DNA from: Pseudomonas sp. GM21
GTDB taxonomy: Bacteria; Pseudomonadota; Gammaproteobacteria; Pseudomonadales; Pseudomonadaceae
Direction of reading: 5' to 3'
DNA length: 44,425 bases
Assembly (NCBI RefSeq): GCF_000282215.1
Contig: NZ_AKJS01000101.1
Coordinates: 1 to 44,425, forward strand
Notes under the pieces: model-generated
Database searches by the model: none
Told to the model about the DNA's origin: nothing
What the model saw: the letters and a program-made list of their open reading frames with translations, nothing else
Made by a program: the position numbers and the translations under genes
Shown here: piece by piece, positions 16,700 through 24,984 of the stretch
How positions within the stretch are numbered: the stretch's first letter is position 1
How the letters are laid out: every line of letters starts with the position of its first letter

Positions 16700-17334
16700 G
16701 ACGACACGGGCCGACGGACGGCCCGCACCTTGCCGCTGTTGCCACCGCCACAGAAAAACCGCTCGCCGCCGTCCGACTCAAGGCCGGACACCCCTACCCC
16801 TGGCGGCATTTCGACGGCCTCCAGGACGTTGCCGGTGATCGGGTCAATTCGCCGCAATTCACTTTGATCTTCCTCCCACGTGCCATGCCACAGATCGCCG
16901 TCCACCCAAGTCACCCCGGTGACAAAACGGTTGGACTCGATGGTGCGCAGAATGGCCCCGGTGTCGGGGTCGATCTGATGGATTTTGCGCGCCCGGTACT
17001 GGCCGACCCACAGCGTGCCTTCCGCCCAGGTCAGCCCCGAATCAGTGCCCCCACCGGGCGCCGGAATGCTGGCGAGAACACGACCGCTTTGCGGATCGAT
17101 CTTGTGGATGCGTTCGCCGGCGATCTGGAACAAGTGCTGGCCGTCAAAGGCTGTTCCCGCGTCTGCGGCGACGTTGATTGAACCCGTTGGTTGTCCACTT
17201 TCCGGATCGAGGGCGTTGAGCTTTTCTCCGGAAGCAAACCAGACGCGCCGGCCGTCAAACGAGACGCCATGCACGCTGTCGACGCCGGGAAACGGGCCGT
17301 ATTCACGGATGATTTCAGCAGTTGAACGTTTCAT
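16696..17334 (-). CDS. beta-propeller protein, glutaminyl cyclase-like
   Basis: 212 residues built of repeated blades of the type LNALDPESGQPTGSI, IHKIDPQSGRVLASI, IHQIDPDTGAILRTI and LRRIDPITGNVLEAV, as in YncE/PQQ-like propellers and proteins annotated as glutaminyl-peptide cyclotransferase. No signal peptide is seen, so it is likely cytoplasmic. Catalysis is unproven. AGAGG stands upstream of the ATG. It lies 36 bp after the regulator gene on the same strand, so they are probably an operon. Confidence 0.7.
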   Translation of the reverse strand: MKRSTAEIIREYGPFPGVDSVHGVSFDGRRVWFASGEKLNALDPESGQPTGSINVAADAGTAFDGQHLFQIAGERIHKIDPQSGRVLASIPAPGGGTDSGLTWAEGTLWVGQYRARKIHQIDPDTGAILRTIESNRFVTGVTWVDGDLWHGTWEEDQSELRRIDPITGNVLEAVEMPPGVGVSGLESDGGERFFCGGGNSGKVRAVRRPVSS

Positions 17335-17370
17335 GGTTGCATCCTCTTCACTGGGTGTGTGGAGTGGATC

Positions 17371-18582
17371 CTAATCACCCGGCAACAACGCCGTGAGTAA
17401 CAATGTCGTCGCGAATCCCGGCAACGGAGGTGTCATCCAGCGCCGGGCGCGGCCACGGCCAAACGCCTGCACTTTGCCGACGACCGCCAGTGCATCAAGT
17501 GCCCGTTGCACGCTGCGCTGACTGGTGCCCAGCGCCATTGCCAGGGCCGAACTCGACCACGACTCACCATCCGCCAGAAACGCCAGCAGCGCCGCGTGCT
17601 GCTCCTCCACCGGTCGCGCCAGCACCACGACGTCCGGCGACACCAGGGCAAAGCCGCGCTTCGTTGCGCTAATCCCGGCCAACGGTCGAAGCGCCGCCCG
17701 CAGCCGTCCGACCTCGACGCGCAACCGCGCACGATGGGATTCATCACTGAGCTTCAAGCGAAAAGCATAGGCGATGAGTGTTTCCCGGGGGACATCGGCC
17801 GGCCAGGCTTCGGCCAATGCCCGCGCGAGGGTGAACAACACTGGGCGTCTGGCCAGGGACACCGACATGCCGGCGCCGCGCACCACGTATCGACACGCAT
17901 CGACGACCAGCGATGTTGAGGCGAGCAGTGCTTCCACCTCATCCAGCTTCAGCGGCCGCGCCTCGCCACGGCAGATGAGCCGGGCGGCGGGGGCGTTCAT
18001 GACCTGAGCGACATGGTCGACTTCAGCGCTCAGCGCCGGGATACCCGCCTCGTCTGCAAAGCGTTCGGCCCGCTCCAGTGCAGCGCGGGCCTTTTTGATC
18101 TCCAGTCGGCGCATCGCGATGCCGGTCACCACCAGCTCATGCGCGGCACGCAGGGCTGGCGGCAAAGGCGCCGGGTCCAAACGGGCGAGCCGTTCCTCGA
18201 CCTGTTCGAGATGGCCGATCAGCAACAGCCTTCGGATCTCCAGATACCGCGCGTGCGCCGCATTCACCCAATCACCGTGGGCTTCGAGCGTTGCCCGCGC
18301 CGTGTCGAGGGCTTTTTCCGGCCAGCTCAAATCTCGAGCCGCCAGGGCAATTTCGGCTTCGGCCACCACACAGCGCGCCCGGGCCGTCGGCTCTTTCGGG
18401 CCAAATGCCCGCCCTGCCCGTTTGACCAGCGCCTTCGCGCGTTCCAGATCACCGAGCTGGGCCATGGCAATGCCGCGCAGTGCCAGCGCCGGCGCATCGT
18501 CGCGCAAGGCAACCCGGTTCAACGCCCCGAGCGGATCTCCCGCCGCCAATGCTCGGGCGGCGGCGGTGATCAGCGAGTCCAT
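17371..18582 (-). CDS. transcriptional regulator with helical-repeat N-terminus and two winged helices
   Basis: 403 residues. About 1-200 are alanine-rich helical pairs resembling TPR repeats. About 240-320 look like an OmpR/SARP-type winged helix (RARLRVEVGRLRAALRPL, then TKRGFALVS). About 325-390 form a second winged helix (SWSSSALAMALGTSQRSVQRAL). No receiver domain is present. The start at 18582 lacks a clear ribosome binding site. It precedes the beta-propeller gene and is divergent from the NTF2-like gene, and may control either. Confidence 0.7.
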   Translation of the reverse strand: MDSLITAAARALAAGDPLGALNRVALRDDAPALALRGIAMAQLGDLERAKALVKRAGRAFGPKEPTARARCVVAEAEIALAARDLSWPEKALDTARATLEAHGDWVNAAHARYLEIRRLLLIGHLEQVEERLARLDPAPLPPALRAAHELVVTGIAMRRLEIKKARAALERAERFADEAGIPALSAEVDHVAQVMNAPAARLICRGEARPLKLDEVEALLASTSLVVDACRYVVRGAGMSVSLARRPVLFTLARALAEAWPADVPRETLIAYAFRLKLSDESHRARLRVEVGRLRAALRPLAGISATKRGFALVSPDVVVLARPVEEQHAALLAFLADGESWSSSALAMALGTSQRSVQRALDALAVVGKVQAFGRGRARRWMTPPLPGFATTLLLTALLPGD

Positions 18583-18766
18583 GTGAGTCGCGCCACAGTG
18601 GTCACTCCCAACGTTTGATGTCCGCTGGTTAGTCTATCTCACGCCACTCAAACAGCCCGGACACTCACCAGCAAGGCGCGGACCGCACAGGGTATTCTCC
18701 AAATTCCTTTTAGGTTGTACGATGACCGACGAGTCACCCTATTCCCATAACAACAAGGAAACACCT

Positions 18767-19198
18767 ATGAAGAACGTCAAACTACTGGTCGGTTTTCTAT
18801 GCCTCTTCAGTGGCTACGTCGCGGCCGCCCCGGCACCGGGCGAGAAAGAAGTCGCCAGCGCCGTCGACCATCTGACCCAAGCCATGCTGCACAAGAACAT
18901 TCCCGAGCTTAAAGCGCTGACCGCCGAGAATCTGACCTACGGGCATTCCAGCGGCAAGGTTCAGGACAAGACCGATTTCATCGCCGATATCGAAACCGGC
19001 AAAAGTGCCTTCAAGACCCTGGAAATGCAGAACCAGACCATCAACATCTCGGGTGACACCGCGCTGGTTCGCAATCATTTCTCGGCACAAGCGCTCAAGG
19101 GCACCGAAGTGGTTCCGACCGAAATCGAGAACTTCCAGATCTGGCAAAAGAAGGGTGGCAAATGGCTGCTGGTCGGCCGTCAGGCTTTCCGCATCTAG
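18767..19198 (+). CDS. exported NTF2-like (SnoaL/DUF4440-type) protein
   Basis: 143 residues: signal peptide (MKNVKLLVGFLCLFSGYVAAA), then an NTF2-like cone fold with ASAVDHLTQAMLHKNIPEL, FIADIETGKSAF and the C-terminal IWQKKGGKWLLVGRQAF. This family often binds small ligands and has varied functions. AAGGAA lies 6 nt before the ATG at 18767; the frame extends upstream to 18722, but that lacks a signal. A strong terminator follows. Confidence 0.8.
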   Translation: MKNVKLLVGFLCLFSGYVAAAPAPGEKEVASAVDHLTQAMLHKNIPELKALTAENLTYGHSSGKVQDKTDFIADIETGKSAFKTLEMQNQTINISGDTALVRNHFSAQALKGTEVVPTEIENFQIWQKKGGKWLLVGRQAFRI

Positions 19199-19210
19199 CT
19201 TTCCATATAC

Positions 19211-19250
19211 AAAAAAAGATCCCGCCCAAGGTCACTTGAGCGGGATTTTT
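19211..19250. terminator. bidirectional rho-independent terminator
   Basis: Stem ATCCCGC (19219-19225) with GCGGGAT (19240-19246), extended by an inner CAAG/CTTG pair, is flanked by seven A on the left and five T on the right. It serves both the NTF2-like gene and the convergent dehydrogenase gene. Confidence 0.85.
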
Positions 19251-19271
19251 CTATGTGTCAAAGCAGCGCGG

Positions 19272-20474
19272 TCAAGCCACCGGGATCATCGGATCCGCAG
19301 CTGCCAACGCACTGGCACGGTCGGCTGCCGGCGGGTAGATCCAGACAGTATTGATCTGGGTTTTCAGCTCTTTGCCTTCCTGCTTGACCAGTTTCACCTG
19401 ACGATCCCACCCCTCGGTGTACACCGCGCCCCAGGCGCCCAGATCCAGGCACGTCACGTACTTGGGTTGGCTATAAGGCGTCGGGGCCACGCCCAGAATA
19501 TGCGCCGCCACGTTGTTACCGGCGTGACGCCCCAGCGAGATGGCGTGCTGGCAGGTCATCATTGCGTAGTTGCCGATGTCATCGCAGGCCGCGTAAGCCA
19601 CATCGCCCGTGGCATAGATGTCGTCCTGGCCGATGACTTTCAGATGGCTGTCCACATGCAGACGGCCCTGGCGATCACGCTCGGCAGGGATCTGCTCAGT
19701 CAGAGAACTGGCCCGCACACCGGTGGTCCAGACCACGGTCTTGGCGTCGATGCGTTGACCATCATCCAAGGTCACGCCGTTTTCGTCGACGGCTACCACT
19801 GATGACTTCAATTGCCATTTCACCCCCAGTTCCGTGCTCGCTTGCGCAATCGACTGGCTGATTTCGGCGCCCATCGAAGCCCCGACCTTTTCGCCACGGT
19901 CGACGATGATCACTTCAATATCGGCATCCGCACCGAAGATAGCCCGCAGACGCGCCGGCATTTCGGTCGCCGTTTCAATCCCGGTGAAACCTCCGCCCGC
20001 CACCACGACGGTGTTGCGGGCTTTGTTGCCTGGCAGGCTGGCCAGGGATTTGAGGTGGTTTTCCAGACGCACGGCTTGTTCGATCTGGTCCACATCAAAG
20101 GCATGTTCGGCCACGCCCGGGGTATTCGGCAGGGCCAGGCGGCTGCCGGTCGCCAGAACGAGTTTGTCGTAGCTGCAGGTCTGCCGGGCGCCCGAAGCAT
20201 CGATGTAGCCAACACGTTTTAGCTCCACGTCGATGGTGTCTGCGGCGCCCTTGATGAACTTCACACCCACCGCATCGAACAGCTCACCGATCGGTGCAGC
20301 CAGTTGATGCGCGTTCGGTTCGTAGAAGCGCGGACGCACGCGCAGCTCGGCCTGGGGCGCCATAACCGTGACCTCTACGCCGTTGTGATCATGCAGGTCG
20401 AACAGGCGTGTGGCACTCAATGCCGACCACATGCCGCCGAAACCTGCGCCGATGACCAGAATGTGCTGTTTCAT
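19272..20474 (-). CDS. type II NADH dehydrogenase-like FAD oxidoreductase
   Basis: 400 residues from the ATG at 20474 (CGGAG 8 nt upstream). The FAD motif is at 5-12 (LVIGAGFGG); a second nucleotide motif is VVAGGGFTGIETA (about 155-167); the late FAD segment is IYATGDVA. The pattern is that of NDH-2-like enzymes, which pass electrons from NAD(P)H to quinone at the inner face of the membrane. No C-terminal membrane helix is obvious. It is divergent from an Rrf2 regulator, which is likely to control it. Confidence 0.83.
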   Translation of the reverse strand: MKQHILVIGAGFGGMWSALSATRLFDLHDHNGVEVTVMAPQAELRVRPRFYEPNAHQLAAPIGELFDAVGVKFIKGAADTIDVELKRVGYIDASGARQTCSYDKLVLATGSRLALPNTPGVAEHAFDVDQIEQAVRLENHLKSLASLPGNKARNTVVVAGGGFTGIETATEMPARLRAIFGADADIEVIIVDRGEKVGASMGAEISQSIAQASTELGVKWQLKSSVVAVDENGVTLDDGQRIDAKTVVWTTGVRASSLTEQIPAERDRQGRLHVDSHLKVIGQDDIYATGDVAYAACDDIGNYAMMTCQHAISLGRHAGNNVAAHILGVAPTPYSQPKYVTCLDLGAWGAVYTEGWDRQVKLVKQEGKELKTQINTVWIYPPAADRASALAAADPMIPVA

Positions 20475-20720
20475 GGTTTTAACTCCGAGGATGACCCAAG
20501 ACAGAACTCGTTGCCGAGCAGACATCGGCGACTATAGTGATCCGAGTTACAGGGTGCAACATCCATTTAACAATGGTTACTATCGTCAACATTGATACCT
20601 CGACAATCCCACAACAGCTTTACTCAATAAGGAACACCGGGCAGCTAGCCTCGCCAGCGGATCATTGCCCCCTAAACCATCGACTGTTAATATTGGCGAC
20701 TCATTCAGTCGGAGATTCTG
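20475..20720. promoter_or_regulatory. divergent promoter of the dehydrogenase and Rrf2 genes
   Basis: A 246-bp region. CCATT-TAAC-AATGG (20563-20576) is a perfect 5-bp inverted repeat in an AT-rich setting and a candidate operator. Similar GTTACTATCG and ATTGATACC sequences follow within 30 bp. Confidence 0.4.
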
Positions 20721-21290
20721 ATGTCTCTTTACAGCGCAGGCGTTGAATACGGCATTCATTGCCTAATTTTTTTGGTGGGCGATTCCGGCGATAGCCGCGA
20801 GGCGAGCGTGCGCGACCTTGCCGAGCTGCAAGGTGTACCGCTGGATTACCTGGCCAAGATTTTCACCCGGTTGGCCAAGGCAAAACTGGTGATCGCCACC
20901 GAAGGCGTGCGCGGCGGGTTCAAACTGGCGCGGCCGGCGGACGAAATCAGTGTGCTGGATATCGTCAACGCCATTGATGGCCAGAAACTGATCTTTGATT
21001 GCCGCGAAATTCGCGGGCGCTGTGCAGTGTTCGACGGCGCCCCACCGGCGTGGGCCCTCGACGGTCCTTGCGCGGTGCACGCCGTCATGATGACCGCGCA
21101 AAAACGCATGGAAGATGCGCTCGCGCAGCAGACCATTCTCGATTTGGCCAGACGGGTCGGGCGCAAAGCCCCTGCCGAATTCGGTACTCGCTTGAACAGC
21201 TGGATGAATGACCGGCGGGAAAAGAAAACCCCCAGCAGTGCGCCGATTGAGGACGAGCAGATCATCCCGACGAAGGAAATCCCGGACTGA
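20721..21290 (+). CDS. Rrf2 family transcriptional regulator
   Basis: 189 residues. The N-terminal winged helix (MSLYSAGVEYGIHCLIFL, then VRDLAELQGVPLDYLAKIF and GGFKLAR) is typical of Rrf2/IscR/NsrR. Cys94, Cys101 and Cys117 stand in the region where Rrf2 proteins bind an iron-sulfur cluster, though the 6- and 15-residue spacings differ from IscR. His120 is near. The C-terminal 50 residues are a charged extension. CGGAG lies 6 nt before the ATG. The likely target is the divergent dehydrogenase. Confidence 0.83.
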   Translation: MSLYSAGVEYGIHCLIFLVGDSGDSREASVRDLAELQGVPLDYLAKIFTRLAKAKLVIATEGVRGGFKLARPADEISVLDIVNAIDGQKLIFDCREIRGRCAVFDGAPPAWALDGPCAVHAVMMTAQKRMEDALAQQTILDLARRVGRKAPAEFGTRLNSWMNDRREKKTPSSAPIEDEQIIPTKEIPD

Positions 21291-21315
21291 CGTTTCATCT
21301 ATGGGCAAACCGGAT

Positions 21316-21327
21316 TAGAGCGCTCTA
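21316..21327. promoter_or_regulatory. 12-bp perfect palindrome before a start codon
   Basis: TAGAGCGCTCTA lies 12 nt before the ATG at 21340, where a ribosome binding site would be expected. It may be an operator or an RNA hairpin that limits translation. Confidence 0.3.
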
Positions 21328-21339
21328 TGATTGAACCCC

Positions 21340-21741
21340 ATGACCACCTCCGCTCCGATCCGCTCACCCTGCCCGCCCGGCGTCTGCATCTGCGGGCGTG
21401 ACCCGTTGCTGGAAACACCGGGGGCGGACGTGCGCATCCTGTTCCTGACCCGTCAGGAAGAAAAACGTCTGCTCGACCGACTGGAAAATCTTCAGAGCCT
21501 GGCCGACCTCGAACGCCTGCAACAACGGATGCATGAGCAATTGGGCATCCGCGTCGAGATCGTCCCCAGCTTCAACGAAGTGCGCACCATGCGCGGCATC
21601 GGAATCACCCTCGCCGAGCAGCCCGGGCTGTGCCGTAAAACCCGCCAGTCGATCCCCGCCGCTATTCGCCGCAGTCTGGAAAAGCGCCCCGAAATCGCCT
21701 ACGACATCCTCAACGCCAACGACCTGTTGCGGGATGCCTGA
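21340..21741 (+). CDS. conserved hypothetical protein with N-terminal Cys cluster
   Basis: 133 residues. It begins MTTSAPIRSPCPPGVCICGR, so three cysteines (C-x4-C-x-C) lie near the N-terminus and could hold a metal. The middle is helical and charged (RQEEKRLLDRLENLQSL) and the end reads AIRRSLEKRPEIAYDIL. No known domain is recognised. The ATG is chosen over a TTG at 21331; neither has a good ribosome binding site. It follows the Rrf2 gene by 49 bp. Confidence 0.6.
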   Translation: MTTSAPIRSPCPPGVCICGRDPLLETPGADVRILFLTRQEEKRLLDRLENLQSLADLERLQQRMHEQLGIRVEIVPSFNEVRTMRGIGITLAEQPGLCRKTRQSIPAAIRRSLEKRPEIAYDILNANDLLRDA

Positions 21742-21874
21742 CAGTCGCTGCGCAATACTAGTCTTGCAGTGAGCTGTGACAAGGGAGATTGTCGGAACGC
21801 CGCACCGTCCAACCGGGCTGCACAGCGGCCCAAAAAAGGCACCGCTGCACAATTCTGCGTCAGTCACTCAGGCA

Positions 21875-22009
21875 TTAAGCTGGCATATCGATTTGATCCA
21901 GCACCCGGTTCGCGGTGATCTCCGCCACCATGATGCTGTTTGAACCCCCCAACAACGCATAGCGCGCCTCCCCCTCCAGGTGATCCACCAACTGATGGAC
22001 CATCAGCAT
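21875..22009 (-). pseudogene. remnant of a DUF6124-like gene
   Basis: A 44-residue minus frame beginning MLMVHQLVDHLEGEARYALL and ending TANRVLDQIDMPA. The pattern (LEG..R..AL, then AE..ANRVLD.ID) resembles the C-terminus of DUF6124-type Pseudomonas proteins. The frame is open upstream only to a TAA about 30 bp beyond the first ATG, and no N-terminal part or ribosome binding site is seen. I infer a 5'-truncated gene. Confidence 0.4.
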
Positions 22010-22151
22010 GGGAATGCCCGACTGACAGGAGCTTATGCACCTTACTTATAACCCCGGGCGACTAAACCCGACCACTGCTGGGCAGTGGCAGGGAAACGAT
22101 AGAGGCCAGGCCCAGGGCGCACAAGCCGGCAGATTCTGGCGTAACGGTAGG

Positions 22152-22284
22152 CGTAGCAGCTGGCGAAGCCTGCGTTCGGCTGCGCAGCAGTCGTGAAACA
22201 GGAGTTTGCGGTCTACCTGAAACACCGCATCGGCTGATTTCACGACTGCTGCGCAGCCGAACGCAGGCTTCGCCAGCTGCTACA
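22152..22284. repeat. REPIN, family B
   Basis: Inverted pair of the GTAGCAGCTGGCGAAGCCTG sequence with GCGCAGCAGTCGTGAAA inner parts. Directly outside the right arm lies the conserved GCTTAACTGACTGGCATTAG junction leading into a family-A REP fragment. Confidence 0.8.
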
Positions 22285-22296
22285 AAGTGCGGTTTG

Positions 22297-22326
22297 GCTT
22301 AACTGACTGGCATTAGGGCAAGCCCC
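22297..22326. repeat. REP junction element
   Basis: Matches the reverse complement of 44356-44384 at 27 of 29 positions. In both places it links a family-A half REP to a family-B REPIN. Confidence 0.6.
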
Positions 22327-22378
22327 CTCACCACAAAGCTACCTCGTCCATGCCAATCAAATGTCCGAGCGAGGCTGA

Positions 22379-23164
22379 TCATGGCGGCGTCACCACGGTG
22401 TAATACACCCCGTTGGCGCCATAGGCAGGTTGCAACCAGGAATTGCCGCATTGGTAGTACGTGCTCTGGGCAAAAGTCTGCAAGTTACAGCCGGGAGGCA
22501 GGCTGGCGTAGGTCTGGCCCAAGGGCATGCTCGGCGGTCCTGAAGCAACCATCCCGGCGTTATAGCCAGCGCTGAAATCGTCGGCGTCGGCATTCTCGTC
22601 GACCATCGACCCGACAGCCGAGCCCACCGCCACGCCCGTCGCGGCTGCAGCGACCGGATTGACACCGCCACAGTAATAACAGCCGCCGCTGGCGATCACA
22701 GCGGCGGGGGGATGGTAGTAGGCGGTCCCGTAGGGAACTGACTGGTAAGCGCCCCCGCCATAAGCGGGCCCCCTGTAAGCTGTCGTGCCATAACCGTCCG
22801 CGTGGTAGCCATAAGCGTTGGCGCCATCCTCTCCTTGTGCATGCCAGGCACCGTCCTCGCCGGACGCCGTTCCGCCCTCGGCACCCGAGCCTTGCCAGGA
22901 GCCGCCGCCACCAGAAGCCGAACCACCGCGATAGCTTGAACCGCTCCAGCTGCCGTCACCACCGGAGGCCGAGCCGCCACGATTGGTTTCGCCACTCCAA
23001 CTGCCATCGCCGCCCGAAGCCGAACCGAATTCGCCGGAACGACTCCATGAACCGCCACCACCGTATGAACGCCCAAAACCGCCAGCGTGCGACCAGGCTG
23101 CCGCCTCGTTACACATCAGCGTGGCGATTAACAGGCCCGCGAACTTCAAGGTGGATCTGTTCAT
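22379..23164 (-). CDS. exported Gly/Ser-rich tandem-repeat protein
   Basis: 261 residues: signal peptide (MNRSTLKFAGLLIATLMCNEAAA), then about four 17-residue repeats at about 46-112 of the form GGSASGGDGSWSG plus four variable residues. A Gly/Tyr/Ala region follows. A glycine-zipper-like stretch at about 170-190 (AAAATGVAVGSAVGSMVD) could enter a membrane. Two CxxC-type cysteine pairs occur late in the chain. GAGGAGG lies 7 nt before the ATG. It ends the operon that starts with the DUF2092 gene, 16 bp upstream. A surface or envelope role is likely. Confidence 0.7.
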   Translation of the reverse strand: MNRSTLKFAGLLIATLMCNEAAAWSHAGGFGRSYGGGGSWSRSGEFGSASGGDGSWSGETNRGGSASGGDGSWSGSSYRGGSASGGGGSWQGSGAEGGTASGEDGAWHAQGEDGANAYGYHADGYGTTAYRGPAYGGGAYQSVPYGTAYYHPPAAVIASGGCYYCGGVNPVAAAATGVAVGSAVGSMVDENADADDFSAGYNAGMVASGPPSMPLGQTYASLPPGCNLQTFAQSTYYQCGNSWLQPAYGANGVYYTVVTPP

Positions 23165-23180
23165 GATTCAACCTCCTCGT

Positions 23181-23993
23181 TCAGGGTTGGGTGACCGGTT
23201 CTTTAGCGCCTTGCGGGGCGCGAAGGACGGGCGGCGGGACAAACTTGATCCGGTGCGCCGACTCGATCCCGTCGGGTTTGAAAAACGCCGCAGGCATCGC
23301 TGAACTGAGCTTCCAGTCACTGAAATCGATCTGATGGCGGGATCGGGTCGGGTCATCGAGAAACACTGCGCGCAACCGGCGCGGGAGCTTGTCCTCGGTT
23401 CCGATCCAGGCTTGGACGAACACGGTGTCGCTGGTGTAAGCAATCACATCGGTGGTGGTATCACCGACCACTGTGGACTGGCCGATATAGAACGCCACAC
23501 GCATGTCCCTGGACAAATCTTTATAAGGATCAGCGACGATAACGTCGGTAAACGGAAAATAGATGGCCGCACGCAGGTACGCGGCCTCCAGCATCGCATC
23601 GATGGTGGGAGGCCCGTCGACTTGGGCAAGCAGGTTGTCTTTGCGCTGGAAGGCATAGGCTTGCTTGCCGTCGTAATAAAACTCGGTGGCCGGACCATCG
23701 CCTGAAGTCATGACACGCAGCTGATTCGGGCGCTGCTCGGTGACCAGCGCCACCGAGCTATAGGCCAGGGGCGGCCCCAGCCGGCTGGGCTTTTCGTAGG
23801 TGGTAACGGCTTTGAAACTCAGACCCTGTGTGCCGGTCAAGCGAGCGCTCATGGCCTTCAGAATGTCCAGCGCCTTGGGCTCCAATTGCGCCGCCGGCGC
23901 AGCGACCGCAGGTGTCTGGGCCGCGTGCAACGGGGTGACAACCATCAACATGCTGACCATGAGCAGGCGGACATACTGCTGGAGGGTAGGCAT
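23181..23993 (-). CDS. DUF2092 family periplasmic protein
   Basis: 270 residues with a signal peptide (MPTLQQYVRLLMVSMLMVVTPLHA). The segments KALDILKAMSARLTGTQGLSF, FYYDGKQAYAF and VFLDDPTRSRHQIDFSDW are typical of DUF2092. The family is thought to share the half-barrel fold of outer-membrane lipoprotein carriers such as LolA; that is family knowledge, and function here is not known. GGAG precedes the ATG. It is divergent from a DUF3313 gene, with a regulatory region shared with 26.8 kb. Confidence 0.75.
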   Translation of the reverse strand: MPTLQQYVRLLMVSMLMVVTPLHAAQTPAVAAPAAQLEPKALDILKAMSARLTGTQGLSFKAVTTYEKPSRLGPPLAYSSVALVTEQRPNQLRVMTSGDGPATEFYYDGKQAYAFQRKDNLLAQVDGPPTIDAMLEAAYLRAAIYFPFTDVIVADPYKDLSRDMRVAFYIGQSTVVGDTTTDVIAYTSDTVFVQAWIGTEDKLPRRLRAVFLDDPTRSRHQIDFSDWKLSSAMPAAFFKPDGIESAHRIKFVPPPVLRAPQGAKEPVTQP

Positions 23994-24027
23994 CTTTTGT
24001 TCTCCGCAGTGAGTGGACCATCTGGAC

Positions 24028-24150
24028 TATCAGCAAAGCTCAATTTGCTGCCATTCGCCATCCAATCGAAAAAATAACCCCTCAAATCCGGGCAAAAAAA
24101 GTCAACGCGTCACGCTTTGGCTGGATATTTCAGCATTGCTACCTACGCTC
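24028..24150. promoter_or_regulatory. shared divergent regulatory region, copy 1
   Basis: TATCAGCAAAGC (24028), CGCCA (24056) and CTGGA..TTT..CA..CTACCTA (24121-24150) recur at 26768, 26796 and 26861 with identical spacing (28 and 93 bp). Both regions lie between divergent envelope genes. No clear sigma-54 box fits. Confidence 0.6.
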
Positions 24151-24243
24151 TCTTGCAGAGGTATTTGTAACTCGAAGCGAGTGGGCGATGCCCGGCTGTT
24201 TCATCACCGAAACATTCGACTTTATCCCTGGAGCACACACACC

Positions 24244-24921
24244 ATGAACTTGTCCCGAAACCTGCTGATCGGCACCGCATTAGCCGCAATCCTGCTCGGC
24301 GGTTGTACCTCGAAAGTCACCGAGACGACGCAGTACTCCGGGTTCCTGTCGAGCTACAGCGACCTCAAGGAAGTCGAAACGCCCAGCGGTGGCACGGCGA
24401 TGCGCTGGGTGAGCCCCTCGTTTGACCGCAATGCGTATACCACCGTGGCGTTCAATACGCTGGAGTTCTACCCCGCGCCAAAACCCAACGAGCGGGTCAA
24501 TAAGCAGACGTTGCTCGACTTGCAGAGCTACATGACCAGCACGGCCAAAAGCGTGCTGGGCCAGAAATACCGGATAGTGCCTAGCGTTGCCGCAGCACCG
24601 GCCGGAGCAAGAACCTTGGTCCTGCGCGCGGCAATCACCGGGGTCACTGCCTCGAACGAAGGCATGAAGTGGTATGAAGTGGTGCCGATTGCGGCCGTTG
24701 TCGGCGCGACGCAGGCTGCCACCGGTCACCGGGATCAGAACACTAACCTGTTCATCGAAGCCGAGCTCATCGACGCAGGGACCAATCAGACCGTGGTCAA
24801 AGTCGTGCGCAAGGTATTCGGCACCCCGCTGGAGAACGACAAGGAGGCAATCACCGCCCAGGACTTCAAAGCCGCGATCGACAAACTGAATGCCGATATA
24901 TGGGCGTTTATCCGCAGTTGA
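24244..24921 (+). CDS. DUF3313 family lipoprotein, copy 1
   Basis: 225 residues. The signal is MNLSRNLLIGTALAAILLGGC with lipobox LGGC, followed by TSKVTETTQYSGFLSSY, typical of DUF3313. The Ser after the lipid Cys is replaced by Thr, so sorting to the outer membrane is expected. Function is unknown. It is closely similar to the gene at 29969; the two share a 50-base identical run. The ATG at 24244 is chosen because the signal starts there; the longer frame is spurious. Confidence 0.82.
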   Translation: MNLSRNLLIGTALAAILLGGCTSKVTETTQYSGFLSSYSDLKEVETPSGGTAMRWVSPSFDRNAYTTVAFNTLEFYPAPKPNERVNKQTLLDLQSYMTSTAKSVLGQKYRIVPSVAAAPAGARTLVLRAAITGVTASNEGMKWYEVVPIAAVVGATQAATGHRDQNTNLFIEAELIDAGTNQTVVKVVRKVFGTPLENDKEAITAQDFKAAIDKLNADIWAFIRS

Positions 24922-24930
24922 ACCCTGTTT

Positions 24931-24956
24931 CAACCGCCAGAAAAAGTTGGCGGTTG
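24931..24956. terminator. 9-bp perfect hairpin after the DUF3313 gene
   Basis: CAACCGCCA and TGGCGGTTG pair perfectly around an 8-nt loop between the DUF3313 and following lipoprotein genes. There is no T run, so it more likely attenuates or stabilises mRNA than ends transcription fully. Confidence 0.4.
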
Positions 24957-24984
24957 AATTAACCTGAAGCAGAGGTCATTTGCC

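Larger units (their letters stand above)
21742..22378. other. 637-bp stretch with a gene remnant and repeats
   Basis: It holds a short minus-strand remnant (21875-22009), a family-B REPIN (22152-22284), and a REP-like junction (22297-22326) homologous to 44356-44384 in opposite orientation. No intact gene was found. Confidence 0.6.

Noticed and set aside
24117..24140. Sigma-54 promoter in the shared regulatory region
   Set aside because: The GG and GC dinucleotides do not stand at the required 10-bp spacing.
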